From NCBI RefSeq assembly GCF_001940565.1, contig NZ_LTDM01000013.1, forward strand, positions 1-42,695: a stretch of DNA of 42,695 bases, written 5' to 3'. The position numbers and the translations under genes are program-made. The first letter of the stretch is position 1; each line of letters opens with the position of its first letter. This document shows, in pieces, positions 23,348 to 31,472 of the stretch. Under the pieces are notes generated by a model. The model was not told where the DNA came from, did not search any database, and worked only from the letters and a program-made list of their open reading frames with translations. The DNA comes from Tissierella creatinophila DSM 6911. Lineage in GTDB: Bacteria > Bacillota > Clostridia > Tissierellales > Tissierellaceae.

Positions 23348-23376
23348 TTGTTAATACCAAGTCTATTAAGTATAAT
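23348..23376 (+). promoter_or_regulatory. Promoter of sdaAB-sdaAA
   Basis: -35 TTGTTA (23348-23353), 17-base spacer, -10 TATAAT (23371-23376). The sdaAB start codon follows after 35 bases with AAGGAGG in front of it. It is divergent from the serA promoter, about 100 bases away. Confidence 0.75.
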
Positions 23377-23411
23377 TAATGTAAGTTTATAAGAATAATA
23401 AGGAGGTTTTT

Positions 23412-24080
23412 ATGAAAGATTATAGTGTCTTTGACATATTAGGTCCTATAATGATAGGACCATCAAGTTCTCATACAGCGGGCGCTGCAAGACTTGCTAG
23501 AATATCAAAAGAAATTGCAGGAGATGGTTTTTATAAAGTAGCCTTTATGCTTCATGGCTCTTTTGCTAAAACTTATAAAGGGCATGGAACAGATAAAGCA
23601 CTTGTTGGCGGGATACTTGGGATGGATCCAGATGATGAAAATATAAAAACCTCTTTAGAAAAAGCTGAAGAAAAAAACATAGATATCTCTTTTGAAGAAG
23701 TAGATTTAGGATATGTTCATCCAAATACTGTGAAATTAATATTTAAATATCGAGATAAAGAAGATTTCTATATAATTGGCTCTTCTATCGGTGGAGGTAA
23801 TATAGTTATAGTAAATATAAATGGTAATGATGTAAATTTTACCGCAGATAAACCCACGTTATTTTTAAAATATAAAGATAGAAAAGGTGTCATAAGTGAG
23901 GTGGGTTCTATATTTTCAACGAATGATTTTAACATTGCAAGTATGAAAGTTACTAGAGAGAAAAGAATCGCAACAATGATATGTGAGCTAGATTCCACTA
24001 TAGATGATAAATCGATAGAAAGTATAAAGAATTTAAAGGATATTTTATATATAAAATCTATAAATCCAATTGTGAGGTGA
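23412..24080 (+). CDS. sdaAB: L-serine dehydratase, Fe-S dependent, beta subunit
   Basis: The small subunit of the [4Fe-4S] L-serine ammonia-lyase, which turns serine into pyruvate and ammonia. 222 residues: N-terminal serine dehydratase beta domain with ILGPIMIGPSSSHTAGA and KTYKGHGTDKALVGGILG, then a C-terminal ACT domain from about residue 148 (RKGVISEVGSIFSTNDFNIA) that may bind serine. AAGGAGG precedes the ATG. sdaAA follows after 4 bases. The enzyme is oxygen-labile and typical of amino-acid-fermenting anaerobes. It is transcribed divergently from the serine biosynthesis operon. Confidence 0.94.
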   Translation: MKDYSVFDILGPIMIGPSSSHTAGAARLARISKEIAGDGFYKVAFMLHGSFAKTYKGHGTDKALVGGILGMDPDDENIKTSLEKAEEKNIDISFEEVDLGYVHPNTVKLIFKYRDKEDFYIIGSSIGGGNIVIVNINGNDVNFTADKPTLFLKYKDRKGVISEVGSIFSTNDFNIASMKVTREKRIATMICELDSTIDDKSIESIKNLKDILYIKSINPIVR

Positions 24081-24084
24081 TAGT

Positions 24085-24954
24085 TTGTTTAATAAAGCTG
24101 AAGAAATACTAGAAGTTTGTAAACTAGAAAATAAATCTATATCAGATATAATAATAGAAAAAGAAATAGAGCATTTAGGGCTTACTCGCCAACAGCTTAT
24201 AGAAAAGATGAGAGAGTCACTAGAAGTGATGAAACATTCTGCAACCGAAGCATTGGAAAAAGAAGTAAAAAGTGTTTCAGGTCTTACTGGTGGAAACTCT
24301 AAAAAAATAGAAGACTATAAAAAGAAAGGTAAGACACTTAGTGGAGATCTAATAAATTCTGCAATGGCTAAGGCATTTTCTACATCTGAAGTAAATGCTA
24401 GCATGGGTAAGATAGTAGCAGCTCCTACAGCAGGCGCTTCTGGAATACTTCCTAGCGCATTTTTATCGGCTAAAGAAAAGCTAAATTTAAGCGATGACGA
24501 CCTTATAAAAGGGCTTTTTACCGCTGGAGGTGTTGGAGAAATAATAGCAAAAAATGCTACTATTTCTGGAGCAGAAGGTGGATGTCAAGCAGAATGTGGT
24601 TCAGCCGCTGCTATGGCAGCAGCAGCTATAGTTGAAATGGCAGGTGGAAGCGTGGAAGATTCATTTAATGCAGCTTCCTTTGCACTTACTAATATAATGG
24701 GGCTAGTTTGTGACCCTATAGCGGGACTTGTAGAGTATCCTTGTGCACTTAGAAACGCATCGGGAGTTGTAAATGCACTTATCTCAGCAGATATGGCTCT
24801 TGCCAAGGTAGAGTCTTTAGTCCCTTTTGATGAAGTGGTTGAAGCTATGTATAAGGTAGGTAAAGCATTACCTGAATCTCTAAGGGAAACAGCTCTTGGA
24901 GGTTTAGCGGCAACTCCTACTGGAAAAAGATGCAGTAAAAAAATATTGGGATAA
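24085..24954 (+). CDS. sdaAA: L-serine dehydratase, Fe-S dependent, alpha subunit
   Basis: The large, cluster-bearing subunit of L-serine ammonia-lyase, 289 residues. Motifs: ASMGKIVAAPTAGASGILPS, GGCQAECGSAAAMAAAA and GLVCDPIAGLVEYPCALRN; the Cys residues in the last two supply ligands for the [4Fe-4S] cluster that binds the serine hydroxyl. It starts at TTG with GAGGTGA upstream, overlapping the end of sdaAB. The C-terminus (ALGGLAATPTGKRCSKKILG) is typical. A shared terminator lies directly behind it. Confidence 0.95.
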   Translation: MFNKAEEILEVCKLENKSISDIIIEKEIEHLGLTRQQLIEKMRESLEVMKHSATEALEKEVKSVSGLTGGNSKKIEDYKKKGKTLSGDLINSAMAKAFSTSEVNASMGKIVAAPTAGASGILPSAFLSAKEKLNLSDDDLIKGLFTAGGVGEIIAKNATISGAEGGCQAECGSAAAMAAAAIVEMAGGSVEDSFNAASFALTNIMGLVCDPIAGLVEYPCALRNASGVVNALISADMALAKVESLVPFDEVVEAMYKVGKALPESLRETALGGLAATPTGKRCSKKILG

Positions 24955-24960
24955 AAAAAC

Positions 24961-24990
24961 AAACTCTTGATTAAGAGTTTATTTTTTTAA
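24961..24990. terminator. Terminator between sdaAA and nfnB
   Basis: Arms AAACTCTT (24961-24968) and AAGAGTTT (24973-24980) with loop GATT, followed by a T run on the plus strand and preceded by A's, so it can serve both convergent genes. Confidence 0.85.
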
Positions 24991-26384
24991 GCTAATTCTT
25001 TTTGCTGTTTTTTTATATATTTATCTATAGCTTTTGCTCCATCTTTTCCTGCACCCATTGCAAGAATTACAGTAGCTGAACCAGTTACCGTATCTCCTCC
25101 AGCAAAAACTCCTTCTTTAGATGTTTCTCCTCTGTCATTTAAAGTTATAATTCTATTTTTATCATCAATCTCTAGTTCTTCAGCTGTACTTGCTATAAGA
25201 GGATTTGGCGTAGTTCCAAGAGCCATTATAACAACATCTACCTCAAAAGCAAATTGTGAATCTTCCACTTTTACAGGAAATTTTCTACCTGAACTATCTT
25301 CACCTCTTAATTCCATCTTTTCACATAAAACAGCTTTAACCCTTCCCTCTTTATCTCCTAATATCTCAATAGGATTTGTAAGAAACTTAAAATTGATTCC
25401 CTCTTCAATAGCATTTTCAATCTCCTCGTCTCTAGCTGGAAGTTCATCTTTTGTTCTTCTATATATTACATAGACATCAGAACCAAGTCTTTTTGCAGTT
25501 CTTGCTGCATCCATAGCTACATTTCCTCCACCTATAACAGCTACCCTTTTTCCAAGTTTTATAGGTGTATCAGCTTCTTCTTTAAAAGCGTTCATAAGAT
25601 TATTTCTAGTTAAGTATTCATTTGCTGAAAATACTCCATTTAAATTTACTCCAGGTATATCTAAAAACAATGGAAGTCCAGCACCTGAACCTATAAATAT
25701 AGCTTCATATCCTTCTTCAAATATATCTTTCAATGTAATAGTTCTTCCGACTACAACATTGGTTTCTATTTCTGCGCCCATATCTTTAAGATTTTCTATT
25801 TCTGCGCTTACAATTTTTTCACTTGGAAGTCTAAATTCTGGTATACCATAGACTAAAACTCCTCCAGGTTTATGGAGGGCTTCAAATATTTTAACTTCAT
25901 AACCTTTTTTTAAAAGTTCTCCTGCACAAGATATTCCAGCGGGACCTGAACCTATGACTGCTACCTTATGTCCATTTGATCTTGCTTTATTGGAAAATCT
26001 TATCCCATTTTCTATAGCATAGTCTGCGGCAAATCTTTCAAGTTTACCTATAGCTATAGAATCCCCTTTTCTACCAAGTATACAAGTTTTTTCACATTGG
26101 TCTTCTTGCGGACATACTCGTCCGCAAACGGCGGGAAGCGATGAATACTCGTTTAAAATTCTAGCTGCTTTTTCAAAATCTTCATTAGCTATTTCCTTTA
26201 TAAATCCTGGTATATCTATCTTTACAGGGCATATAGAGACGCAATTTGGATTTTTACATTGAATGCATCTTTTAGCTTCTGCAACTGCTTCTTCAGGAGT
26301 ATAACCTAAGCATACCTCATCAAAATTATGAATTCTTTTATCTGGGTCTTGATATCTTATAGGTATTCTAGTAAATTTGCTCAT
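24987..26384 (-). CDS. nfnB: NfnB/GltA-type NADPH oxidoreductase, large subunit
   Basis: A 465-residue flavoprotein related to the small subunit of glutamate synthase. The N-terminus holds Cys motifs for two [4Fe-4S] clusters (CIQCKNPNCVSICPV and VCPQEDQCEKTCI), followed by an FAD fold (VAVIGSGPAGISCAGELLKK), an NADPH fold (VAVIGGGNVAMDAARTAKRL) and the C-terminal GVFAGGDTVTGSATVILAMG. Paired with the FAD/[2Fe-2S] subunit encoded just upstream (ATGA overlap), it fits NfnAB, the electron-bifurcating NADH-dependent ferredoxin:NADP oxidoreductase, or the related sulfide dehydrogenase SudAB. No glutamate synthase large subunit gene is nearby. Confidence 0.88.
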   Translation of the reverse strand: MSKFTRIPIRYQDPDKRIHNFDEVCLGYTPEEAVAEAKRCIQCKNPNCVSICPVKIDIPGFIKEIANEDFEKAARILNEYSSLPAVCGRVCPQEDQCEKTCILGRKGDSIAIGKLERFAADYAIENGIRFSNKARSNGHKVAVIGSGPAGISCAGELLKKGYEVKIFEALHKPGGVLVYGIPEFRLPSEKIVSAEIENLKDMGAEIETNVVVGRTITLKDIFEEGYEAIFIGSGAGLPLFLDIPGVNLNGVFSANEYLTRNNLMNAFKEEADTPIKLGKRVAVIGGGNVAMDAARTAKRLGSDVYVIYRRTKDELPARDEEIENAIEEGINFKFLTNPIEILGDKEGRVKAVLCEKMELRGEDSSGRKFPVKVEDSQFAFEVDVVIMALGTTPNPLIASTAEELEIDDKNRIITLNDRGETSKEGVFAGGDTVTGSATVILAMGAGKDGAKAIDKYIKKQQKELA

Positions 26385-27244
26385 TAAAACATACCTCCTG
26401 TAAGTCTACAATGTTTATGATTAATTTCTTTTTCTTCTTCTTTATATTGTGATTGACGCATCAAAGCTTCATCAAAATCTACTAGATGTCCATCAAATTC
26501 AGGCCCATCTACACATGCAAACTTTGTCTCTTTATCTACTGTAACTCTACAAGCTCCACACATTCCAGTACCATCAATCATTATTGGATTTAAAGATACA
26601 ACCGTAGGGATGTTTAGTTTTTTGGTAGTCATAGCTGTAAATTTCATCATAATCATAGGCCCTATTGCAATACATCTATCATAGTGATTGCCTCTATTTA
26701 CTAATTCCTCTATAGCATGAGTGACCATTCCATGAAAACCATAGCTTCCATCATCAGTAGCTATAAAAAGATTTTGAGTTATTTCTCTAAATCTATCTTC
26801 AAGTATAATAAATTCTTTATTTCTAGAACCTGTAACTATATGGACATCTACTCCTCTTTCTTTAAGCCATTTAGCTTGGGGAAGTAGTGGTGCTACTCCA
26901 ACTCCACCACCTACTAAAAGTATCTTTTGAGTCTTTAAGTTTTCCAACTCTTCATAAATAAATTCAGAAGGTTTACCAAGTGGTCCTACAAAATCATTTA
27001 TAGTATCTCCAATTTCCTTATCGGTAAGTTTCTTTGTAGAGGCACCGCTAGTTTGAATTACAATGTTTACAGTGCCTTTTTGTTTATCACTATCACAGAT
27101 AGTAAGTGGTATTCTCTCACCATTATCATCTACTATCACTATAACAAATTGACCAGGAAGGGCTGATTTTGCAACTCTTGGTGCTAATATATCTAAAGAA
27201 TAAATCTTAGGAGCTAATAATTGTTTTCCTATAATTTCATACAA
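26384..27244 (-). CDS. nfnA: NfnA-type ferredoxin-NADP reductase subunit
   Basis: A 286-residue reductase with an N-terminal FAD domain (LPGQFVIVIVDDNGERIPLT), an NAD(P)-binding domain (ILLVGGGVGVAPLLPQAKWL) and a C-terminal Cys cluster (MIDGTGMCGACRVTV ... KFACVDGPEFDGHLVDFDE) that holds a [2Fe-2S] centre. This is the small subunit of NfnAB/SudAB-type complexes, which balance ferredoxin, NADH and NADPH in anaerobes. The frame begins TTG TAT GAA, with GGAG 8 bases before the TTG. The large subunit gene follows with a 1-base overlap of coordinates (ATGA-type coupling). Confidence 0.88.
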   Translation of the reverse strand: MYEIIGKQLLAPKIYSLDILAPRVAKSALPGQFVIVIVDDNGERIPLTICDSDKQKGTVNIVIQTSGASTKKLTDKEIGDTINDFVGPLGKPSEFIYEELENLKTQKILLVGGGVGVAPLLPQAKWLKERGVDVHIVTGSRNKEFIILEDRFREITQNLFIATDDGSYGFHGMVTHAIEELVNRGNHYDRCIAIGPMIMMKFTAMTTKKLNIPTVVSLNPIMIDGTGMCGACRVTVDKETKFACVDGPEFDGHLVDFDEALMRQSQYKEEEKEINHKHCRLTGGMF

Positions 27245-27292
27245 AACTATTCATCTCCATTTTATCTTTTTATTTTGTTTTAATACAATTTG

Positions 27293-27321
27293 AGTGTAAC
27301 ACATGAATATAATTTATTCAA
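27293..27321 (-). promoter_or_regulatory. Probable promoter of nfnA-nfnB
   Basis: -35 TTGAAT (27321-27316), 17-base spacer, -10 TACACT (27298-27293), about 50 bases before the TTG start. Confidence 0.55.
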
Positions 27322-27503
27322 TAGTAGAAAAAATAACTAGTTTATTTTTTTTACAAAGGGACAAACCTTGTTTACGATACAATCATAAATTCTTTGTGAT
27401 TCAAATTCTTTAAAATTATGCTTAAATGAATACAGTAGCATCCTAACCCATATTAAAATAACAAACAAAATTATGGGCATAAAACTTTAATAGGGAACAC
27501 ATA

Positions 27504-27539
27504 AAAACGCATTGAAAATTTAACTTTCCAATGCGTTTT
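27504..27539 (-). terminator. Terminator of the metal-transport operon
   Basis: Arms AAAACGCATTG and CAATGCGTTTT with a 14-base loop, followed on the minus strand by TTTTTAT. It lies 12 bases after the stop of the metal-binding-domain gene. Confidence 0.85.
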
Positions 27540-27551
27540 AACTTTTACAAT

Positions 27552-27779
27552 TTATTTTACTTTTGTTTTTATAACTTCATAACCAACTCTAGTAATTGCT
27601 TCTTCTATTTTATCTATTGAGATCTTTTCTTCATCGAAGTCTAATTTCACCTTACTTGAGTTAAATGATACTTTTAAAGTATCTTTATCGATACCATCTA
27701 AAGTTTTAACTGCACCTTCAATCTTTTGCATACATGATGGACATGCTAAAGTTTCTAATTGGATTGTTGCTGATTTCAT
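27552..27779 (-). CDS. Heavy-metal-associated (CopZ-like) protein
   Basis: A 75-residue single HMA domain with a ferredoxin-like beta-alpha-beta fold. The metal site is LACPSCMQKIEGAV (Cys13, Cys16), as CxxC but without the usual preceding GM. The rest (LKVSFNSSKVKLDFDEEKIS, IEEAITRVGYEV) is standard. It probably carries a soft metal ion to the P1B ATPase encoded 26 bases upstream, replacing the metal-binding domain that this ATPase lacks. AAAGGGG lies before the ATG. Last gene of the operon, followed by a strong terminator. Confidence 0.85.
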   Translation of the reverse strand: MKSATIQLETLACPSCMQKIEGAVKTLDGIDKDTLKVSFNSSKVKLDFDEEKISIDKIEEAITRVGYEVIKTKVK

Positions 27780-27805
27780 AATTATAATCCCCTTTCAAAT
27801 ACTTA

Positions 27806-29659
27806 TTATTTTTTTAGCTCATAACTTAATAGTCTCATACCATTAAGAATAACAACTAATATACTACCTTCATGCACTAACATACCAATTGACATATTCA
27901 TCCAATCACTAAAGAATACACCTGCTAGTAAGATTAACACTACTCCTACAGCAATAATAATATTTTGACGCATATTTCTTGCTGTAGCTTTTGTTAGACC
28001 AAGGGCATGTGGTAGTCGTCCAAAGTCAGAGTTCATAAGGACAACATCTGAGGTTTCAATAGCTACGTCTGTACCACTTCCCATAGCAATACCAATGTCT
28101 GCTAAAGCTAGAGAAGGACTATCATTTACGCCATCTCCAACAAATGCTACAATTCTACCTTCTTCTTTTAACTTTTTAACATATTCAGCCTTATCTTCAG
28201 GTAACATATGTCCATGGGCTTTTGTTAATCCTAGTTCACGGCTAACAAGGTCTACAGTTCCTTGGTTGTCACCAGAGAGCATGACTAGGTTTTTTATTCC
28301 TAAGGATTTTAGTCTTTCAAGATCCTTTTTAACACCTTTACGAATTTGATCCTTAACTCCCATGATGATTTCAAGTTTTCCATCAATAGCAGTTAATACA
28401 AGAGAGTTTCCCTCTTTTTCTAAACGAGATACATCTGCTTTAGCTTCTTCACTAAGCTCTACATTTTCTTTTTCCATCAATAAGACATTTCCAACTGATA
28501 GTCTATGTCCATTGACGCTTGCTATGATTCCTCCACCTTTAACAACTTCTGTGTTTTCAACTGGTGAAAATATTGTTTCCCCAATTTCTTTTAAAATAGC
28601 TTTTGCTAATGGGTGATCTGATTCCCTTTCAATACTTGCAAGATAACCTGATACTTCATGGGCATTATCTGTATAATATTTTGTTTCTGAAACTTCTGGG
28701 TTTCCTATAGTTAATGTACCCGTTTTATCAAATATTATTGTATCTGTACGACTGAAATCATGGATAACCTCACTACCTTTTAGCAATACTCCATTTTTTG
28801 CTCCATTTCCGATACCAGCAACATTGGATACTGGTACACCGATAACTAATGCTCCAGGGCAACCTAGAACTAGAATGGTTATAGCCAGTTCAATATTCCT
28901 TGAAACTAACCACACTATAAAGGAGAGAATTAGGACAGCTGGTGTATAGTATTTGGAAAATCGATCTATAAAACGTTCTGCTTCTGATTTTGAGTCCTGT
29001 GCTTCTTCTACCAATTCGATGATTTTACCAAATGTTGTATCTTCACCAACACGATCAGCGACAATTTGAATGGTTCCATTTTCTAAAATTGTACCAGCGA
29101 AAACTTTTGAATCCTTTTCTTTCTCTACAGGAATAGCCTCTCCTGTAATGCTTGCTTCATTAATATATCCTTCACCAGTTAAAACTGTGCCATCGACAGG
29201 AACTTTTGCACCTGTTTTAACAAGTAGGATATCCCCTTCATCAACATCATCAACTTCCACCTCTTCAAACTCACCGTCATCCATCTGCTTTAGTGCACTT
29301 TCGGGTGCCATTTCAGTCAATTCTTTAATAGCAGAACGTGTTTGATTTAAGGTGCGTTGCTCTAAATAAGCACCAAATAAGAATAAAAATGTAACAATAG
29401 CAGATTCTTCATGATTTTGTATCAAGAATGCACCAATAACAGCGATTGTAACTAATACCTCAATGCTGACTACTTTTACTCTTAAAGCTTGATATGCTTG
29501 AATGGCAATAGGTGCTAAGCCTAATATAGAAGCTATAATCAACGCCCAATTAAAGATCATAATATTATTCATTGTCCACTTACTAATAAAAGCAATGGCA
29601 ATTAAGATACCACTAATTAGCATAGTCTGATTTTTATTCCTTAAAATATAACGCTGCAT
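27806..29659 (-). CDS. P1B-type heavy-metal-translocating ATPase, CPG motif
   Basis: A 617-residue metal-pumping P-type ATPase with eight predicted helices and no N-terminal HMA domain (helices begin at about residue 12). Motifs: TGEAIP in the actuator domain (172-177), ion-site LGCPGALVIGVPVS (CPG 267-269), phosphorylated Asp in DKTGTLT (311-317), SDHPLAKAI (the P1B HP motif) and GDGVNDSPSLALADIG. The last helix carries LVHEGSILVVILNGMRLL. CPG rather than CPC or SPC makes metal prediction uncertain: Zn/Cd, Fe or Cu are possible. Two 60-base stretches that I counted hold 25 and 26 G/C, clearly above neighbouring genes, suggesting transfer. It is co-transcribed with an HMA protein and a hemerythrin-like protein. 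Confidence 0.88.
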   Translation of the reverse strand: MQRYILRNKNQTMLISGILIAIAFISKWTMNNIMIFNWALIIASILGLAPIAIQAYQALRVKVVSIEVLVTIAVIGAFLIQNHEESAIVTFLFLFGAYLEQRTLNQTRSAIKELTEMAPESALKQMDDGEFEEVEVDDVDEGDILLVKTGAKVPVDGTVLTGEGYINEASITGEAIPVEKEKDSKVFAGTILENGTIQIVADRVGEDTTFGKIIELVEEAQDSKSEAERFIDRFSKYYTPAVLILSFIVWLVSRNIELAITILVLGCPGALVIGVPVSNVAGIGNGAKNGVLLKGSEVIHDFSRTDTIIFDKTGTLTIGNPEVSETKYYTDNAHEVSGYLASIERESDHPLAKAILKEIGETIFSPVENTEVVKGGGIIASVNGHRLSVGNVLLMEKENVELSEEAKADVSRLEKEGNSLVLTAIDGKLEIIMGVKDQIRKGVKKDLERLKSLGIKNLVMLSGDNQGTVDLVSRELGLTKAHGHMLPEDKAEYVKKLKEEGRIVAFVGDGVNDSPSLALADIGIAMGSGTDVAIETSDVVLMNSDFGRLPHALGLTKATARNMRQNIIIAVGVVLILLAGVFFSDWMNMSIGMLVHEGSILVVILNGMRLLSYELKK

Positions 29660-29718
29660 TTTATTCCACCTCCTTATTTATTTTTATTAAGATATATTAT
29701 TTCTCTAAATAACTTTAT

Positions 29719-30012
29719 TTATATATTGTAAGCTTCATCTAGTTCAGATAACATATTGTATACTGCTTCATAGCTTTCACATACATCACCTGGTACTGTA
29801 TAGTTATTTGTAACTTTACGCAACTCTTTAAACTCATTATCTATTTCTGGTTTTTCTGACTCTGTTTCTTTTATTTTTGCATTGATTTTATCAAACAACT
29901 TATGCACATCTTTAAATTCTGGATGGCTTCCACCGTGAACACGATCCACTATAGGAACAAATTGCTCTAATCTTTCAATATTTTTTTCTATTACTTTATT
30001 AAATTTAGTCAT
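29719..30012 (-). CDS. Small helical protein, hemerythrin/RIC-like
   Basis: A 97-residue all-helical protein, first gene of the metal operon. The segment PIVDRVHGGSHPEFKDVHKL (His residues in HGGSHPE and the following VH) recalls the hemerythrin-like domain of RIC/ScdA di-iron repair proteins, and later EFKELRKVTNNYTVPGDVC has the family's spacing, but it is shorter than a full four-helix hemerythrin and lacks some expected His residues. It may bind iron or another metal, or act as a small partner. AAAGGAGAG lies before the ATG. An FNR/CRP-type palindrome in its promoter fits a response to oxygen or nitric oxide. Confidence 0.5.
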   Translation of the reverse strand: MTKFNKVIEKNIERLEQFVPIVDRVHGGSHPEFKDVHKLFDKINAKIKETESEKPEIDNEFKELRKVTNNYTVPGDVCESYEAVYNMLSELDEAYNI

Positions 30013-30056
30013 TTTTTTCTCTCCTTTTATTTAGTGTTTCTTAATCTTGTAACTAT

Positions 30057-30100
30057 ATGATAACATGTCTTTGAAAAAAAAGATTTGACCTATGTCAAAT
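30057..30100 (-). promoter_or_regulatory. Promoter with FNR/CRP-type activator site at -41.5
   Basis: On the minus strand an extended -10 (TGT-TATCAT, 30065-30057) has no matching -35 box at normal distance. The palindrome ATTTGAC-N4-GTCAAAT (30083-30100; centre 30091.5) is 41.5 bases upstream of the expected start point (about 30050), the standard class II position of FNR/CRP-family activators. Confidence 0.6.
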
Positions 30101-30212
30101 TTTTAGTATTTTTATAATTTAAATACATAACTTTATTGCTAACAATGATATAATACAATAATGATTTAAAAAACTTTGTTTTATAAAGTAAGATATTATA
30201 GTAGGTGATTAG

Positions 30213-30371
30213 ATGATATTAAAAAAACTAAGAAAACTATTCTTATTGATAGCTATATTTATACATTTGTTTATTGCTATCTATTTGTTTACTAAAAAAG
30301 AAGACTCTATATTAATCTTCCTGTTTCTTGTAAGCTTTGGTTTGTTAGTCTCTACTTATATTAGTGATTAA
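30213..30371 (+). CDS. Small two-TM protein, 52 residues
   Basis: A short gene divergent from the metal operon. It reads MILKKLRKLFLLIAIFIHLF, IAIYLFTKKEDSILIFLFLV and SFGLLVSTYISD: a basic N-terminus, two helices and a short KKED turn. TAGGTG lies 6 bases before the ATG, and TATAAT at about 30151-30156 could be its -10. No family known. Its stop is 19 bases from the end of the aldo/keto reductase gene on the other strand. Confidence 0.5.
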   Translation: MILKKLRKLFLLIAIFIHLFIAIYLFTKKEDSILIFLFLVSFGLLVSTYISD

Positions 30372-30389
30372 AAGAAAAGCTTATGTACC

Positions 30390-31400
30390 TTATTCAAATA
30401 CTTTTACAACATTTTTTAACATCTTAATTATAGGCAGATCATATGGGCATTTTGTTTCACAAAGTCCACATTCTATACAGTTATTAGCCTTTGGAGATAT
30501 GGCTTCATATCTACTTCTCGCCCAATCTTTAAGGTCATATCTAGTATAATACCCTTCCATCAAAAAATTAGTAGGTATATCTATACCTTGAGGGCATGGC
30601 AAACAGTATCCACATCTTCTGCAGAATTCAGCCCCTAGTGTACTAGCTTCTTTAGCTAGCATCTCTTTTTCCTCCTCTGTCATCTCTCTTCTATCTATTC
30701 CGGCTCTAGAATTTTGTATAATTTGCTCCATACTTTCCATTCCTGGTATTACTACTGAAATATTTGGATTATCTAGAATATATCTTATTGCTAATTCACC
30801 TTTTGAAATAGCTCCTCCAGCTAATGGTTTCATAACAATTACACCAATATTACTTGCTTTAGCTTTTTTAAATAATTCTTCACCTTGATTTTCAACTGCA
30901 TTATATGGATATTGTATAGTATTAAAAAAGTTTGTATCCACTGCCATATCAAGTATTTCTTTACTGTGGCTTGTAATTCCTATTTCTCTAATCTTACCCT
31001 GCTCTTTTAATTCTTTAACTGCCCTATAAGCTCCATCATCACTCATAATCTCATCATATTCTTCAAAAGTTTTAACATTATGAAATTGATATAAATCTAT
31101 GTAATCTGTTCTAAGAAGAGAAAGACTTAAATTGAATTCATCTATTATACCTTTATAAGTCCTACTCATAGATTTTGTAGCTAAGTAAAACTTATCTCTC
31201 CCTAATTTCTCCAATGCATATCCTATTAATGCTTCACTGGCTGTATACGCTCTAGCAGTATCAATAAAGTTCATACCTTGATTATAAGCTTCTGTAAGTA
31301 ATTCTAATACTTGTTCTTTGTCCAATCGTTGAGCAGGAATCCCTCCAAAACCTACTACACTTACTTCAAAATCCGTCTTTCCTAGGATTCTTTTTTCCAT
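30390..31400 (-). CDS. Aldo/keto reductase with C-terminal ferredoxin domain
   Basis: A 336-residue oxidoreductase. The N-terminal ~260 residues are an AKR barrel: ILGKTDFEVSVVGFGGIP, catalytic Asp/Tyr in FIDTARAYTASEAL, Lys in FYLATKSMS, His in LYQFHNV. The C-terminal part has two ferredoxin-type Cys clusters (CRRCGYCLPCPQGIDIP and CIECGLCETKCPYDLPI) for [4Fe-4S] centres, a fusion common in clostridia. Substrate unknown; electrons could come from ferredoxin. I start at 31400, with AAAAGGAG upstream; 13 extra codons upstream run into the pgm terminator. Single gene. Confidence 0.88.
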   Translation of the reverse strand: MEKRILGKTDFEVSVVGFGGIPAQRLDKEQVLELLTEAYNQGMNFIDTARAYTASEALIGYALEKLGRDKFYLATKSMSRTYKGIIDEFNLSLSLLRTDYIDLYQFHNVKTFEEYDEIMSDDGAYRAVKELKEQGKIREIGITSHSKEILDMAVDTNFFNTIQYPYNAVENQGEELFKKAKASNIGVIVMKPLAGGAISKGELAIRYILDNPNISVVIPGMESMEQIIQNSRAGIDRREMTEEEKEMLAKEASTLGAEFCRRCGYCLPCPQGIDIPTNFLMEGYYTRYDLKDWARSRYEAISPKANNCIECGLCETKCPYDLPIIKMLKNVVKVFE

Positions 31401-31431
31401 AATAACTTTCACTCCTTTTATATAAACTGAT

Positions 31432-31464
31432 AAAAGCATCTTTATAGTTAATAAAGATGCTTTT
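31432..31464 (-). terminator. Terminator downstream of phosphoglucomutase
   Basis: Fourteen-base arms (31432-31445 and 31451-31464; core AAGCATCTTTAT/ATAAAGATGCTT), 5-base loop, followed by a short T run on the minus strand. Confidence 0.8.
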
Positions 31465-31472
31465 TCTAATTG

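Larger units (their letters stand above)
27245..27551. other. Intergenic region, 307 bases
   Basis: Holds the nfnA promoter (27293-27321) and the terminator of the metal operon (27504-27539). The 180 bases between show no gene; two TTGT...ACAA half-palindromes near 27275 and 27369 vaguely resemble redox-repressor sites but are too degenerate to call. Confidence 0.5.

Noticed and set aside
27369-27383. Rex-type redox operator TTGTTTACGATACAA
   Set aside because: Only the outer TTGT/ACAA match; the inner bases do not fit and the position is not near a promoter box.
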